Origin: Prevotella sp. DNF00663
Lineage (GTDB): Bacteria; Bacteroidota; Bacteroidia; Bacteroidales; Bacteroidaceae
Length of the DNA stretch: 52,955 nt
Assembly: GCF_001553265.1 (NCBI RefSeq)
Contig: NZ_KQ960625.1
Coordinates: 1-52,955, forward strand
Direction of reading: 5' to 3'
The position numbers and the translations under genes were made by a program. Positions within the stretch are counted from its first letter, which is position 1; every line of letters starts with the position of its first letter. The notes under the pieces were generated by a model. The model did no database searches and was not told the DNA's origin. It saw nothing but the letters and a program-made list of their open reading frames with translations. Below are positions 19,071-28,338 of this stretch, piece by piece.

Positions 19071-19688
19071 TTATATAATTGCTATGGCGACAAACGCCAA
19101 TAATAGTCCTAAGAAGAAGCCCGCAATGATTTGAGCCAATGAATGTTGCCGCAGAATCATGCGACTGGTACCTACCAAGCCGGCCAATATCATGACCAAG
19201 CAAAGCCACCATACCGGGTTGAACTCGAAGATGAGGGCAAATGCCATCAGCGCACCGGCTACTCCGCCACTCGCAACAGCATGGGTAGAAATCTTCCACC
19301 ATACGTTTATCAGTGCACAGATAATCTGAATGACGAGCGCTGCCACCAAGATACCACCCATAAAGTGGGGCACATGGAGCAGATTCATCAGATAATAGCA
19401 GGCAAAGTAACACAATATGGAGATGACGTATGGCACCATTCGGCGCTCGCGAGCACCCAATTCGATGAGTGTCCACCCATGATAACGACGATACATGTGT
19501 ATGAGTAGGGTAGGCGTAAGGATGGTAAAAAGATAGACCATAGTCAAAACGGAGAGCTTATAAGATAGCGGAAGCATGCTCAGATAGCTGAGTACGAAGA
19601 GTGCTACCAGTCCCAATAGTGGCAGATAGAAGGGCGAGAAGATGATACTTATAATTCTCGCAGCCGTTATAAGGTCCTTTTCTTTCAT
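19071..19688 (-). CDS. PAP2-type membrane phosphatase
   Basis: A 205-residue protein with about six membrane helices. Two of the three phosphatase motifs are visible: KISTHAVASGG (about residue 132) and GTSRMILRQHSLAQIIAG near residues 169-186, where the Ser-Arg and His supply catalysis. The first motif (KxxxxxxRP) is weak, replaced by GARERRMVPY around residue 77. Relatives remove phosphate from lipid phosphates such as undecaprenyl pyrophosphate or phosphatidylglycerol phosphate. It sits between rpoN and purE on the same strand, which may be convenience rather than function. Confidence 0.75.
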   Translation of the reverse strand: MKEKDLITAARIISIIFSPFYLPLLGLVALFVLSYLSMLPLSYKLSVLTMVYLFTILTPTLLIHMYRRYHGWTLIELGARERRMVPYVISILCYFACYYLMNLLHVPHFMGGILVAALVIQIICALINVWWKISTHAVASGGVAGALMAFALIFEFNPVWWLCLVMILAGLVGTSRMILRQHSLAQIIAGFFLGLLLAFVAIAII

Positions 19689-19763
19689 TACCTATGGTTA
19701 ATCTAAAATCTTCAATTCAATTATTAATCTTTTATTCTTATTCTCTTTTTTGTCTCCCAAAAG

Positions 19764-21254
19764 CTACGTTTTGCGCAGTCGGGCAACCGGTAAGCCGAGT
19801 TGTTCGCGGTATTTGCCCACCGTACGTCGGGCTATCGGATAGCCTATCTTTTTCATTTCGGCCGTCAATAGGTCGTCGCTCATAGGCTTACGTTTATCTT
19901 CTTTGTCGATAATCTCTTTGAGTGCCAACTTGATTTTGCGTGTAGACATCTCCTCACCTTCCTCTGTCGTGTAGCTATCGGTGAAGAAATAGCGCAGTGG
20001 AAATGTTCCCCATCGTGTTTGGGCATACTTTACATTGCTTACACGGCTGATAGTTGAGATGTCCAATCCCGTCTTGTCGGCAATGTCTTTCAGTATCATC
20101 GGGCGCAAATCGGCTTCGTCTCCGTCTTCGAAATACTTGTGTTGCCAGTCTATGATAGCTTTCATGGTGACTGTAAGCGTGTGTTGTCGCTGCTTCACTG
20201 CCTCGATAAAGCCTTGTGCTTTGTCTACTTTACCCTTGGCATAGAGCAATGCCTCTTTCATCTGGCGGCTCATTCCGGCTTTGTTGTTCTTGTAGGTTGC
20301 CATCATATTGGCAAATGATTCCGAGACATGCAGCTCCGGAATATTCCCTCTATTCAGCGAGAAACTCACGCTACCATCATCGGCTGTGTCGATGATAAAG
20401 TCGGGTGTAATTTGGTGGACGTTCCGTCCTTCGGTCTCACCAAGTGATGCTCCGGGTTTCGGATTGAGTCTTACGAGCTCTCGATGCAACGTTTCGGTCT
20501 GTATATCGCTCAGTCCTAGTTGGCTTTGAATCTTATCCCAATGCTTGCGGGTGAATTCTTCAAAATAGTCGTTGACTACACGTTGCATGTATTCTTTGAG
20601 CTTATTATCGGGTCGACGGTCTATTTGTAGTAATAGACATTCTTGTAGTGAGCGTGCTCCGATACCTGCCGGGTCCATCGTTTGCAGCAATCCGAGCAAG
20701 CGTTCTATTTCCTCTTCGGGCACATCTATATTATGGTATATGGCCAATTCGTCGCAAATGCTGTCCAAATCTTTGCGCAACAAGCCGTCGTCATCAAGAC
20801 TTCCGATGAGATATTCCATCACTTGGGCATCTTGTTCTGATAGCTCCATCATGCCCATTTGCTCTTTTAGCTTGTCGTAAAACGACGTGGTGTCGCCATA
20901 AACCATCTCTTCGTAGTCGGCATTTTGGTTATTGCTGCCGCTGTAGGTCTGTGGCATTTCGTCGTCGCGCCCTATGTTTTCGAGGGCGGCATCGAGTGCA
21001 TCCTGCCGCTCTTCACGCTCGTTCTCTGTGTCGAAATCATCATCTTGGCTGTCTAGACGGTCGTCTACAGTCGACTCCGGCATCTCTTCGTCGCCTTTTT
21101 CCAGTGCCGGATTGTCATCTAGTTCGGCATTGATACTTTCCTCAAGCTCCGTCAATGGCATTTCCAACAGGTGCACATTGAGCATCTGCTGTTGTGACAA
21201 GCGTTGTACTTGCGCCAGTTTCTGTTCTTGAGTTTGTACGAGTTTCTGTGCCAT
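19764..21254 (-). CDS. rpoN: RNA polymerase sigma-54 factor
   Basis: Sigma-54 directs RNA polymerase to -24/-12 promoters and needs an ATP-driven activator to open them. The 496-residue protein has the Gln- and Leu-rich activator-contact region I (QKLAQVQRLSQQQMLNVHLLEMPL), an acidic linker (about 40-115) and the core-binding region. The C-terminal RpoN box reads ARRTVGKYREQLGLP. The length is normal. No activator with a GAFTGA motif is present in the window. It is three bases downstream of a hypothetical gene and shares its promoter. Confidence 0.96.
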   Translation of the reverse strand: MAQKLVQTQEQKLAQVQRLSQQQMLNVHLLEMPLTELEESINAELDDNPALEKGDEEMPESTVDDRLDSQDDDFDTENEREERQDALDAALENIGRDDEMPQTYSGSNNQNADYEEMVYGDTTSFYDKLKEQMGMMELSEQDAQVMEYLIGSLDDDGLLRKDLDSICDELAIYHNIDVPEEEIERLLGLLQTMDPAGIGARSLQECLLLQIDRRPDNKLKEYMQRVVNDYFEEFTRKHWDKIQSQLGLSDIQTETLHRELVRLNPKPGASLGETEGRNVHQITPDFIIDTADDGSVSFSLNRGNIPELHVSESFANMMATYKNNKAGMSRQMKEALLYAKGKVDKAQGFIEAVKQRQHTLTVTMKAIIDWQHKYFEDGDEADLRPMILKDIADKTGLDISTISRVSNVKYAQTRWGTFPLRYFFTDSYTTEEGEEMSTRKIKLALKEIIDKEDKRKPMSDDLLTAEMKKIGYPIARRTVGKYREQLGLPVARLRKT

Positions 21255-21257
21255 AGC

Positions 21258-21905
21258 CTATTCTTTGAAGTATGCCGAGAGTTGCGCTGCCATCGAGGAG
21301 AGTTCCTCCGGATTGCCATTGCCGTATCTGTTCCATACGCGTCGGCATGGTTCGAGTAGTTCATGTGGTTGTTGAGGCCGAGCGAGATAGGGATCGCAAA
21401 GTTGGAAAGCCTCCATCGCTGCCACCACATGTTGCACGTCTATGCCCATGAGCCGGCTTAGTTCCACCACTTCGGGTGTCTCGTCCACCATCGTAATGGG
21501 CGTGAGTCGGAAGTATAAGTCGAGTATCATGATGAGCATGGTAGGTGTCAACGGACAGCTAACAGATACCGGCCGGAAGTCGCTCTCGAATGTTTCGTGG
21601 ATGTCCACACCCTCGTAGAAAGCGTCTGGTTGGCCGAATCCGCACATGGTTCGTAATTTTCCTACCTCTTTAGCCAACCGTTTCGGGTGCGTAGCGTATG
21701 TCTCCCACAACATTTTCATGCTAGGTGTGTCGAGCCTTCTGATGTGAAACATCTGTTGATAAAGAAATGTTGGTGGTATATGCAATTCCATTCCCACGTC
21801 GACCAAGGCTCTCGAATAAAGTGCCTTTACGCCAACGGGCTTCTTTAGGTATAGCTGTAAGAGAATCAGCCAGTATGTATCTTCCCACAAAGGATGCATG
21901 ACCAT
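21258..21905 (-). CDS. Hypothetical protein co-transcribed with rpoN
   Basis: A 215-residue soluble protein that I do not recognise as a named domain. It has no signal peptide or membrane segment. Predicted helices dominate, with Trp- and Leu-rich stretches (MHPLWEDTYWLILLQLYL) and PHELLEPCRRVWNRYG near the end. A start at the second Met (MHPLWEDT) is possible. Only three bases separate it from rpoN, and a -7 box lies 18 bases before it, so it is the first gene of the rpoN transcript. Its position suggests a role linked to sigma-54 or simple co-expression; neither can be shown here. Confidence 0.7.
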   Translation of the reverse strand: MVMHPLWEDTYWLILLQLYLKKPVGVKALYSRALVDVGMELHIPPTFLYQQMFHIRRLDTPSMKMLWETYATHPKRLAKEVGKLRTMCGFGQPDAFYEGVDIHETFESDFRPVSVSCPLTPTMLIMILDLYFRLTPITMVDETPEVVELSRLMGIDVQHVVAAMEAFQLCDPYLARPQQPHELLEPCRRVWNRYGNGNPEELSSMAAQLSAYFKE

Positions 21906-21923
21906 CGCTCTTTCTTTTTATCG

Positions 21924-21931
21924 CAAAGATA
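21924..21931 (-). promoter_or_regulatory. -7 box of the rpoN operon
   Basis: TATCTTTG on the minus strand, 18 bases before the first ATG of the hypothetical-rpoN pair. It fits TAnnTTTG. Confidence 0.6.
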
Positions 21932-22026
21932 GTGTAATTTGCAGACAAAAGCAAAGTTTTACTTTGATTTTGTTGAGATACCAGCCTATGTTGGGGGAGG
22001 AATGTGGGATGCCACGTCTCTACAGA

Positions 22027-22217
22027 AGCCTCTCCCCATCCATTATCTCCCTCATTTACTGTCGCACCGGCTGAGCCGACTGCAACTACTCGGTCGATGA
22101 CCGTTGGTTCTCCAAAAGGAGAGGGAGTAAGAAATAGACCTTTTCTGTCCCACAACTAAAGAACTTATCAACTCGAAGCCATCTCCCTTCCCTTTTGGGG
22201 AGGGGCGGGGTGGGGCT
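22027..22217. mobile_element. ORF-less TIR element (MITE-like), extended-end form
   Basis: The right end 22183-22217 (CTCCCTTCCC-TTTT-GGGGAGGGG...GTGGGGCT) is a good copy of the family B terminal repeat. The left end starts AGCCTCTCCCC and is the extended form, in which CTCCCTC (22047-22053) and GAGGGAG (22121-22127) enclose about 65 bp with two small hairpins. There is no coding frame. The rest of the 21906-22408 interval holds family A repeats and the two flanking promoters. Confidence 0.7.
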
Positions 22218-22333
22218 GTAAAGGACTGAGGTTGGGCTGTTGCACCGCCTCTTCAGCATCGCTGCCTCGGCTCTTCAGCACTGCTGTTCGGACTTTGCAG
22301 CACTGCTGCCCTGCCTCTGCAGCGTATAGAGAG
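22218..22333. repeat. Family A repeat array
   Basis: Units such as CTTCAGCATCGCTGCCTCGG, CTCTTCAGCACTGCTGTTCG and TTTGCAGCACTGCTGCC follow at about 22-bp spacing. The reverse complement aligns almost base for base with 42138-42240, including the outer CTCTATACGCTGCAG. In both places the array touches a family B end. Confidence 0.75.
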
Positions 22334-22377
22334 TAAAGAGCTAGCAGTGAGAAATACTTGATATGCGTGATTTTTTG

Positions 22378-22385
22378 TACCTTTG
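22378..22385 (+). promoter_or_regulatory. -7 box of the surface-protein operon
   Basis: TACCTTTG, 23 bases before the ATG at 22409. It fits TAnnTTTG. Confidence 0.6.
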
Positions 22386-22408
22386 TATTGAATTAGTATT
22401 GGATCAAT

Positions 22409-23434
22409 ATGCATGTCATTTCTTTATTCAAGCATTTGAATTGTAACTGTGTGAGGATAATCATACTATCTTTATTCCTGTGTGTTGCAACACTGTCGCC
22501 AGCACAGAAGCATTTTCCGAATATCGGTTTCGGTATTAACCGTCATGCCACTGACGGTCGCTTGGTGGGGCATCTTAATTTGGGACTACTCAGCAAAGTA
22601 GATACTTTGCATGGTGTTCAAGTGGGGGTATTCTCCTCTGTTGTGTCCGGTGAGATGCGAGGGCTGTCGGTGGGTGGTCTAATGACGGTGTCTCATCGCA
22701 TGAAAGGCTTTCAGATAGCCGGACTTACCAATGTGAGTACCACTCCGATGCAGGGTACACAGATAGCCGGAGTTACCAATATATCCATGGGAATCAAGGA
22801 GGGTATGCAGATAGCCGGAGCCGTCAATGTGTGTTCGGGTTATATGCGTGGTTTACAGGTTGCGCCCTATAACTATGCCGACAGCCTGAATGGATCGCAG
22901 ATAGGAATGCTCAATGTGGCGGTAAGTCATCCTCGTGGCTGGCAAGTGGGTATCATCAACTACACTCGCGACACCATTGCCCACAAGATAGGACTTGTTA
23001 ATGTGAATCCGAAGACATGCATCGACTTCCTCGTTTTTGCTGGTACTATCTCCAAGTTCAATGGTGCAATGCGCTTCCGCAACCATAGTACCTATAATAT
23101 GATTGGTGTCGGAACCCACTATTTGGGGCTTGATAAGGAGTTTTCTGGAGCTATCTACTATCGCCTCGGACAGTATTTCAGATTGTGGCCACGCTGGACG
23201 GTGAGTGGTGATGTGGGCTTTTTCCATGTGGAAACCTTCAAACCTCATAGTCAGGAGACGCCTAAACGACTCTATTCTCTGCAAGTGCACGTGAACATGG
23301 ACTACCAAGTGAACGAAATATTGGGTGCTTTCGTCAGCACGGGATATGGAGATACCCGCTATTATAGTGGCGGCGACTATCGGCATCGCTTCTTGTTTCA
23401 AGGTGGTATCTCCATTCGTTACAATCGTAAATAA
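22409..23434 (+). CDS. LA_2272-like surface repeat protein
   Basis: A 341-residue exported protein. The signal sequence ends near LSPAQ. The region of about residues 60-200 consists of repeats of 20-24 residues carrying G-x-Q-[IV]-[AG]-x-x-N (QIAGLTNVS, QIAGVTNIS, QIAGAVNVC, QVGIINYT). These suggest a beta-helix or a series of beta-hairpins. The C-terminal 130 residues alternate aromatic strands and end in GISIRYNRK, as in outer-membrane proteins. Its role is unknown. The next gene begins six bases later, so the pair is an operon of envelope proteins. Confidence 0.7.
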   Translation: MHVISLFKHLNCNCVRIIILSLFLCVATLSPAQKHFPNIGFGINRHATDGRLVGHLNLGLLSKVDTLHGVQVGVFSSVVSGEMRGLSVGGLMTVSHRMKGFQIAGLTNVSTTPMQGTQIAGVTNISMGIKEGMQIAGAVNVCSGYMRGLQVAPYNYADSLNGSQIGMLNVAVSHPRGWQVGIINYTRDTIAHKIGLVNVNPKTCIDFLVFAGTISKFNGAMRFRNHSTYNMIGVGTHYLGLDKEFSGAIYYRLGQYFRLWPRWTVSGDVGFFHVETFKPHSQETPKRLYSLQVHVNMDYQVNEILGAFVSTGYGDTRYYSGGDYRHRFLFQGGISIRYNRK

Positions 23435-23440
23435 GCAAGT

Positions 23441-24970
23441 ATGAAGAAGTTTTTCCTTATCCTTTTCGTATGGATGGCAGTGTTGTCAGGACAGGCGCAA
23501 CATCTCTCGGATACCGTCGTGATACAACATGAGCGCGATATAGCGCCCTATGGGCAAATTATTCCGACCGACTCGTTGGTATGGCATAACCGGTTTCGTA
23601 CCGATGATCCCGACTATTTGCATCCACATCCGTGGAAGGCGGCCGTCCAGGCAGCTGGTATCAACGTGTTCGTACATTGTTTCGACCGCTTTGTGATGGG
23701 CGAAGACTTTGCCAAAGTGACGTTTAAGACCATCGGCAACAATTTCCGTCATGCCTTCGTGTGGGATAACGATCAGTTCTCTACCAATCTTTTTGCCCAT
23801 CCGTATCATGGTAACCTCTACTTCAATAGTGCCCGTAGTCGTGGCCTTTCGTTTTGGCAGAGTGCCCCTTATGCGCTGGGTGGCAGCCTGATGTGGGAGT
23901 TTTGTGGCGAGAAAGAGCCTCCGGCCATTAACGATTTGATGGCTACTACGTTCGGCGGAATAGCCATTGGCGAGATTACGCATCGTATTTCATCCCTCAT
24001 TCTCAATGATCGTGCACACGGCTTCCGTCGCTTCTTACGCGAATTTGGAGCCACGGTGGTCAATCCGATGCAAGGTTTGGTGAGGTTGATGAATGGTGAT
24101 GCGTGGCGCATTCGCCAAGAAAACTATCTCTATCATGATTATGAACAGTTCCCAGTAGACTTCAAAGCAACTGTCGGATTGCGCTATTTGGCCGATGATG
24201 GTGGACTGTTTCGAGGTGAGAGTAATCCTTATGTGAACTTCTACTTGGAGTATGGCGACCCTTTTAAGGAAGAGACAATGAAGCCATACGACTATTTCAT
24301 GGCCAATGTTACGTTTGGTTTGTCGCGTAATCAACCATTGGTCAATGGTGTTCATCTGCTCGGACGCATTTGGGGAGTGCAGAACCAGAATTTCGATGGT
24401 ATCCAAAGTCAGTTCGGAATCTTTCAGCATTTCAATTATTATGATTCGAGTCCGGTGAAGAATGGTACCTCGTTGACTCCCTATCGCATTAGCGAAGCTG
24501 CTGCATTTGGCCCCGGTGTCATCTATCGTTTTCCCCATGTGGGCAACCTACAACGTCTCGAACAGCGTATATTCCTCGACGCTATACTGCTCGGTGGAAC
24601 AAAAAGCGACTACTATAATATGATAGATCGCGACTATAATATGGGTAGTGGATATAGTCTAAAACTCAATACACAGATGGATTTCCCACGTATGGGACGC
24701 TTTGCTTTCAATGTAGATTACTACCATATATATACTTGGAAAGGATATGAGGGTAAAGACTTAGCCAGTATAGATCCACTCTATCTGAACGCACAAGGCG
24801 ATCGGGGCAATGCGGAACTGCTTGTGCTGAATCCGCTTTTCGTGTTTAAGTTGCGCAATGGTATGGGAGTGGAATTGAGTGGAAGCTACTTTTTGCGTAC
24901 TACGCGGTATAAATATTATACCAATGTGCATGCCCAGACTTTTGAATTGCGCATGGGGCTAGTGCTGTAA
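23441..24970 (+). CDS. DUF3943 domain outer-membrane-type protein
   Basis: A 509-residue protein with signal peptide (MKKFFLILFVWMAVLSGQAQ). The central segment holds landmarks of DUF3943: FAHPYHGNLYFNSARSRGLSFWQSAPYALGGSLMWE is recognisable as one block at residues 126-160, followed by EPPAINDL and GGIAIGEITHR. The second half is rich in alternating aromatic strands and ends with ELRMGLVL, so a barrel in the outer membrane is likely. Its function is undescribed. It forms an operon with the preceding surface-repeat gene. No lipobox is seen. Confidence 0.78.
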   Translation: MKKFFLILFVWMAVLSGQAQHLSDTVVIQHERDIAPYGQIIPTDSLVWHNRFRTDDPDYLHPHPWKAAVQAAGINVFVHCFDRFVMGEDFAKVTFKTIGNNFRHAFVWDNDQFSTNLFAHPYHGNLYFNSARSRGLSFWQSAPYALGGSLMWEFCGEKEPPAINDLMATTFGGIAIGEITHRISSLILNDRAHGFRRFLREFGATVVNPMQGLVRLMNGDAWRIRQENYLYHDYEQFPVDFKATVGLRYLADDGGLFRGESNPYVNFYLEYGDPFKEETMKPYDYFMANVTFGLSRNQPLVNGVHLLGRIWGVQNQNFDGIQSQFGIFQHFNYYDSSPVKNGTSLTPYRISEAAAFGPGVIYRFPHVGNLQRLEQRIFLDAILLGGTKSDYYNMIDRDYNMGSGYSLKLNTQMDFPRMGRFAFNVDYYHIYTWKGYEGKDLASIDPLYLNAQGDRGNAELLVLNPLFVFKLRNGMGVELSGSYFLRTTRYKYYTNVHAQTFELRMGLVL

Positions 24971-25061
24971 GTGACAAAATGTTAAACTAGGTCAATCTGT
25001 TTGACTTACTGGAATTATTTGTAATTTTACCAACTATTATTAATTTTAAAAGACTCAAGTA

Positions 25062-25613
25062 ATGAAAATGAAACATCTCGGTGTCGTTGCCGGCTTCATG
25101 GCAGCCACCCTTTTAAGTACATCGTGTGTGGGCTCGTTCAGCCTCTTCAATAAGTTGGCTCATTGGAACAAAGGTGCAACGAACAGTAAGTTCCTCAACG
25201 AACTTATCTTCTTGATTATCTCTCCGGCTTATGGAGTTTGTACGCTCGTTGATGCGTTGGTTCTCAACACCATGGAATTTTGGACCGGAAGTAACCCGAT
25301 AGCCCAAAATGTAGGTAAGACACAAGAAGTGATGGGGCAGGATGGTCGTTACTATGCTGTGAAGACGTTGAAAGATGGTTATGAGATTACCAAACCTACC
25401 GGTGAGAAACTCTATTTTGTGTACAATCAAGAGACCAAGACATGGTCGCAAAAGCAGGATGGCAAGACCACAGATATTTTCACTTTCAACGACGATGGTA
25501 CTATCCAAGCTCATTTGGGTAACGGTAAAGATGTGACCGTGACGCAAGATGAGGCTGGTGTTTATAAGTTGAAGATGGCTACAGGCATGGGCACTTACTG
25601 GGCTATGAGATAA
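25062..25613 (+). CDS. DUF3332 lipoprotein
   Basis: A 183-residue protein with a lipoprotein signal ending in LLSTSC (Cys near residue 22). A conserved DUF3332 start follows (GSFSLFNKLAHWNKGATNSKFLNELIFLII), which includes a hydrophobic segment. A soluble beta-rich part from about residue 85 has repeating YxVKTLKDGYEIT and WSQKQDGKT strands. It is probably anchored in a membrane of the envelope. Its function is unknown. It appears to be monocistronic, since a strong terminator follows at 25669. Confidence 0.78.
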   Translation: MKMKHLGVVAGFMAATLLSTSCVGSFSLFNKLAHWNKGATNSKFLNELIFLIISPAYGVCTLVDALVLNTMEFWTGSNPIAQNVGKTQEVMGQDGRYYAVKTLKDGYEITKPTGEKLYFVYNQETKTWSQKQDGKTTDIFTFNDDGTIQAHLGNGKDVTVTQDEAGVYKLKMATGMGTYWAMR

Positions 25614-25668
25614 AAAACACCCTGTAATTCCTCTTTTCGGAGAGTTGATAGTAACAAGAGGTGCTGAG

Positions 25669-25727
25669 TAAGAGGTAAGAGACTGACTTGATAGTCAACT
25701 CTCTTACCTCTTATCTTTTTCTTTTTA
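25669..25727 (+). terminator. Rho-independent terminator
   Basis: The arms 25669-25682 (TAAGAGGTAAGAGA) and 25700-25713 pair perfectly over 14 bp, with a smaller inner stem in the loop, and are followed by TCTTTTTCTTTTT. It ends the DUF3332 gene. Confidence 0.9.
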
Positions 25728-25770
25728 TCTAAATATATGTGGCGTGTTTGGATTCGTGGATAAATTGAAT

Positions 25771-25778
25771 TAACTTTG
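25771..25778 (+). promoter_or_regulatory. -7 box of the P-type ATPase operon
   Basis: TAACTTTG, 16 bases before the ATG at 25795. It fits TAnnTTTG. Confidence 0.6.
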
Positions 25779-25794
25779 CAGAAAACATTGATGA

Positions 25795-28335
25795 ATGAAT
25801 ACAGACAACGCAGCGACCGAGAAATATAAACATGGTCTCAGTGCTTCTGAGGTGAGTGAAAGCCGTAAGATGCATGGCGAGAACGTGTTGACACCGCCTG
25901 CCCGCACTTCGCTTTGGAAACTTTATGCCGAGAAGTATCGCGACCCGATTATTCAAATTTTGCTGGTAGCCGCTACCATTTCGCTGATATTGGCATTTGT
26001 AGAGCACGATTTTGTGGAGACCATCGGTATCTTTATGGCTATATTCTTGGCTACGACGGTGGGTTTCTATTTCGAGCGCGATGCCGCACGGAAGTTTAAT
26101 GTACTCACAGCATTGACAGATGAGCAGTCTGTGAAGGTGCGTCGAGACGGTCGGGTGATGGAGATTCCGCGTCGAGAGGTTGTTGTGGGCGATGTCATCT
26201 TGATAGAAGTGGGCGACGAAGTGCCTGCCGATGCGCAGTTGATGGAGTCGGTAGATTTGCAAATAGACGAGTCGTCGTTGACCGGTGAACCTATCACGAC
26301 GAAGCATGCCGACCCCAGTAAGGAGCAGAATAAGTCTACCTATCCGGTCAATATCATCCTGCGTTCGACGATGGTGATGAGTGGTCAGGGCTTAGCTGTG
26401 GTACGTGCGGTGGGTGATGAGACCGAGATAGGCAAGGTAGCACGCAAATCCAGTGAGGCCACAGATATTAAAACCCCTCTGAATATACAGTTGGGTAAGT
26501 TGGCGAGGCTTGTCTCCAAGGTGGGAACCGGAGTGTCTATACTGGCATTTGTGGCTTTTTTGCTACACGATATACTCACCAATCCGGCCGTATGGCATAG
26601 TACCAACTATATCCTTATGGCCGAAACGGTGTTGAAATACTTCATGATGGCTGTTACACTCATTGTGATGGCTGTGCCCGAAGGGTTACCGATGGCCGTC
26701 ACTTTGTCGTTGGCCTTGAACATGAGACGTATGCTGAAGAGCAACAACTTGGTGCGTAAGCTGCATGCCTGTGAGACAATGGGGGCTGTAACCGTCATTT
26801 GTACCGACAAGACGGGAACCCTTACGCAGAACCGAATGACCGTAGGAGATATGGTCATCGTGGATGGTGACAAGCGGGAAATGGCCGAAGCGATAGCCGC
26901 TAACACCACAGCCGAGTTGAATGGAGACGAAGGTGTTGGCAATCCTACAGAAGTTGCGTTGCTCAATTGGGCACGAAAAGAAGGCTTTGATTACGCAAAA
27001 TTGCGTAGCGAACGGCCGCTCGTGGAGCGTCAACCGTTCTCTACGGAGCGGAAGTACATGTCGACTACGGTGGCCGATGGTACTAGATATATCAAGGGAG
27101 CACCTGAGATAGTCATGAAATATTGTGATATGACCGATGCACAGCGTGCTGAAATATCGCAAAAGTTAGCCGAATATCAGCACAAAGCCATGCGTACTTT
27201 GGCCTTTGCCAGAGGTTGTAGACTGCAGGGAATCACTGCTATCTCCGACCCGATACGCGAGGATGTGCCCGCAGCAGTGTCCACTTGTGGCAACGCCGGT
27301 ATCGAAGTGAAAATCGTAACAGGCGACACTGCGGCTACAGCAGCGGAGATAGGGCGACAGATAGGAGTCTGCGATGAGCTCACACCTCAAGTAGCTTTCA
27401 TCACCGGAACGGAGTGGGCGGCTCTCTCAGACGATGAGGCTTACGATCGAGCAAAGCAGATACGCGTGATGTCGAGAGCCAAACCGACCGATAAGCAGCG
27501 ACTCGTGGAGCTGTTACAACGCCGCGGTCATGTGGTAGCAGTGACGGGTGACGGTACCAACGATGCCCCCGCGCTGAACTATGCACACGTAGGCTTATCG
27601 CTAGGAAGCGGTACCAGTGTGGCCAAAGAGGCTTCCGATATGACTCTTCTAGACGATTCGTTCGGCTCGATAGCCAATGCCGTGATGTGGGGACGGTCGC
27701 TTTATCGCAATATTCAGCGCTTCCTTTTCTTCCAGTTGGTGGTGAATCTGGCGGCTTTGTTGCTCGTGTTGGGTGGTTCGGTGGTTGGTACCGAGATGCC
27801 ATTGACCGTTACTCAGATACTCTGGGTGAACCTGATTATGGATACATTTGCCGCTATGGCGCTGTCGTCGTTACCTCCTTCGCGTGAGGTTATGACTGAA
27901 AGTCCTCGCAAGCAGAGCGATTTCATCATCTCAAAGGGCATGGCTCGCGGTATCATCTTCTGTGGTGTGGCGTTCTTTATCGTGATGTTGATATACCTTA
28001 TCATTGTTGGGGGACATGGAATCGGTGGTGTTGACATCCACGAACTGACTATCTTCTTCACCACTTTTGTGATGTTGCAGTTCTGGAACCTATTTAATGC
28101 CAAGTGTCTAAGGTCGCATCATTCGGCTTTCAGACGCCTGTGGGCCGACAAAGGATTAGGTCTTGTGCTGCTTATCATACTCGTCGGACAGTGGGGAATC
28201 GTCACTTTCGGTGGTAAGATGTTCCGCACCGTGCCTCTCTCAACTACTGAATGGCTGACGATTATAGGTGCTACTTCGATGGTGCTGTGGTTTGGTGAGC
28301 TGTGGAGATGGGGCTTGAGACTAAGAGAAAAATAG
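25795..28335 (+). CDS. Calcium-transporting P-type ATPase (P2B/PMCA type)
   Basis: An 846-residue inner-membrane pump that should export Ca2+ using ATP. The order is standard: N-terminal cytoplasmic segment, two helices, actuator domain with SSLTGEP, then helix 4 with VMAVPEGLPMAVTLSLA (the PEGL ion site). The phosphorylation motif CTDKTGTLTQNRM comes next, then the nucleotide site KGAPE, the hinge TGDGTNDAPAL and four or more C-terminal helices with VNLIMDTFAAMAL. The PEGLP and NLIMD motifs are those of calcium pumps rather than heavy-metal pumps. The start at 25795 is chosen over the ATG at 25791, which is in another frame. It is followed three bases later by ribF. Confidence 0.92.
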   Translation: MNTDNAATEKYKHGLSASEVSESRKMHGENVLTPPARTSLWKLYAEKYRDPIIQILLVAATISLILAFVEHDFVETIGIFMAIFLATTVGFYFERDAARKFNVLTALTDEQSVKVRRDGRVMEIPRREVVVGDVILIEVGDEVPADAQLMESVDLQIDESSLTGEPITTKHADPSKEQNKSTYPVNIILRSTMVMSGQGLAVVRAVGDETEIGKVARKSSEATDIKTPLNIQLGKLARLVSKVGTGVSILAFVAFLLHDILTNPAVWHSTNYILMAETVLKYFMMAVTLIVMAVPEGLPMAVTLSLALNMRRMLKSNNLVRKLHACETMGAVTVICTDKTGTLTQNRMTVGDMVIVDGDKREMAEAIAANTTAELNGDEGVGNPTEVALLNWARKEGFDYAKLRSERPLVERQPFSTERKYMSTTVADGTRYIKGAPEIVMKYCDMTDAQRAEISQKLAEYQHKAMRTLAFARGCRLQGITAISDPIREDVPAAVSTCGNAGIEVKIVTGDTAATAAEIGRQIGVCDELTPQVAFITGTEWAALSDDEAYDRAKQIRVMSRAKPTDKQRLVELLQRRGHVVAVTGDGTNDAPALNYAHVGLSLGSGTSVAKEASDMTLLDDSFGSIANAVMWGRSLYRNIQRFLFFQLVVNLAALLLVLGGSVVGTEMPLTVTQILWVNLIMDTFAAMALSSLPPSREVMTESPRKQSDFIISKGMARGIIFCGVAFFIVMLIYLIIVGGHGIGGVDIHELTIFFTTFVMLQFWNLFNAKCLRSHHSAFRRLWADKGLGLVLLIILVGQWGIVTFGGKMFRTVPLSTTEWLTIIGATSMVLWFGELWRWGLRLREK

Positions 28336-28338
28336 GAA

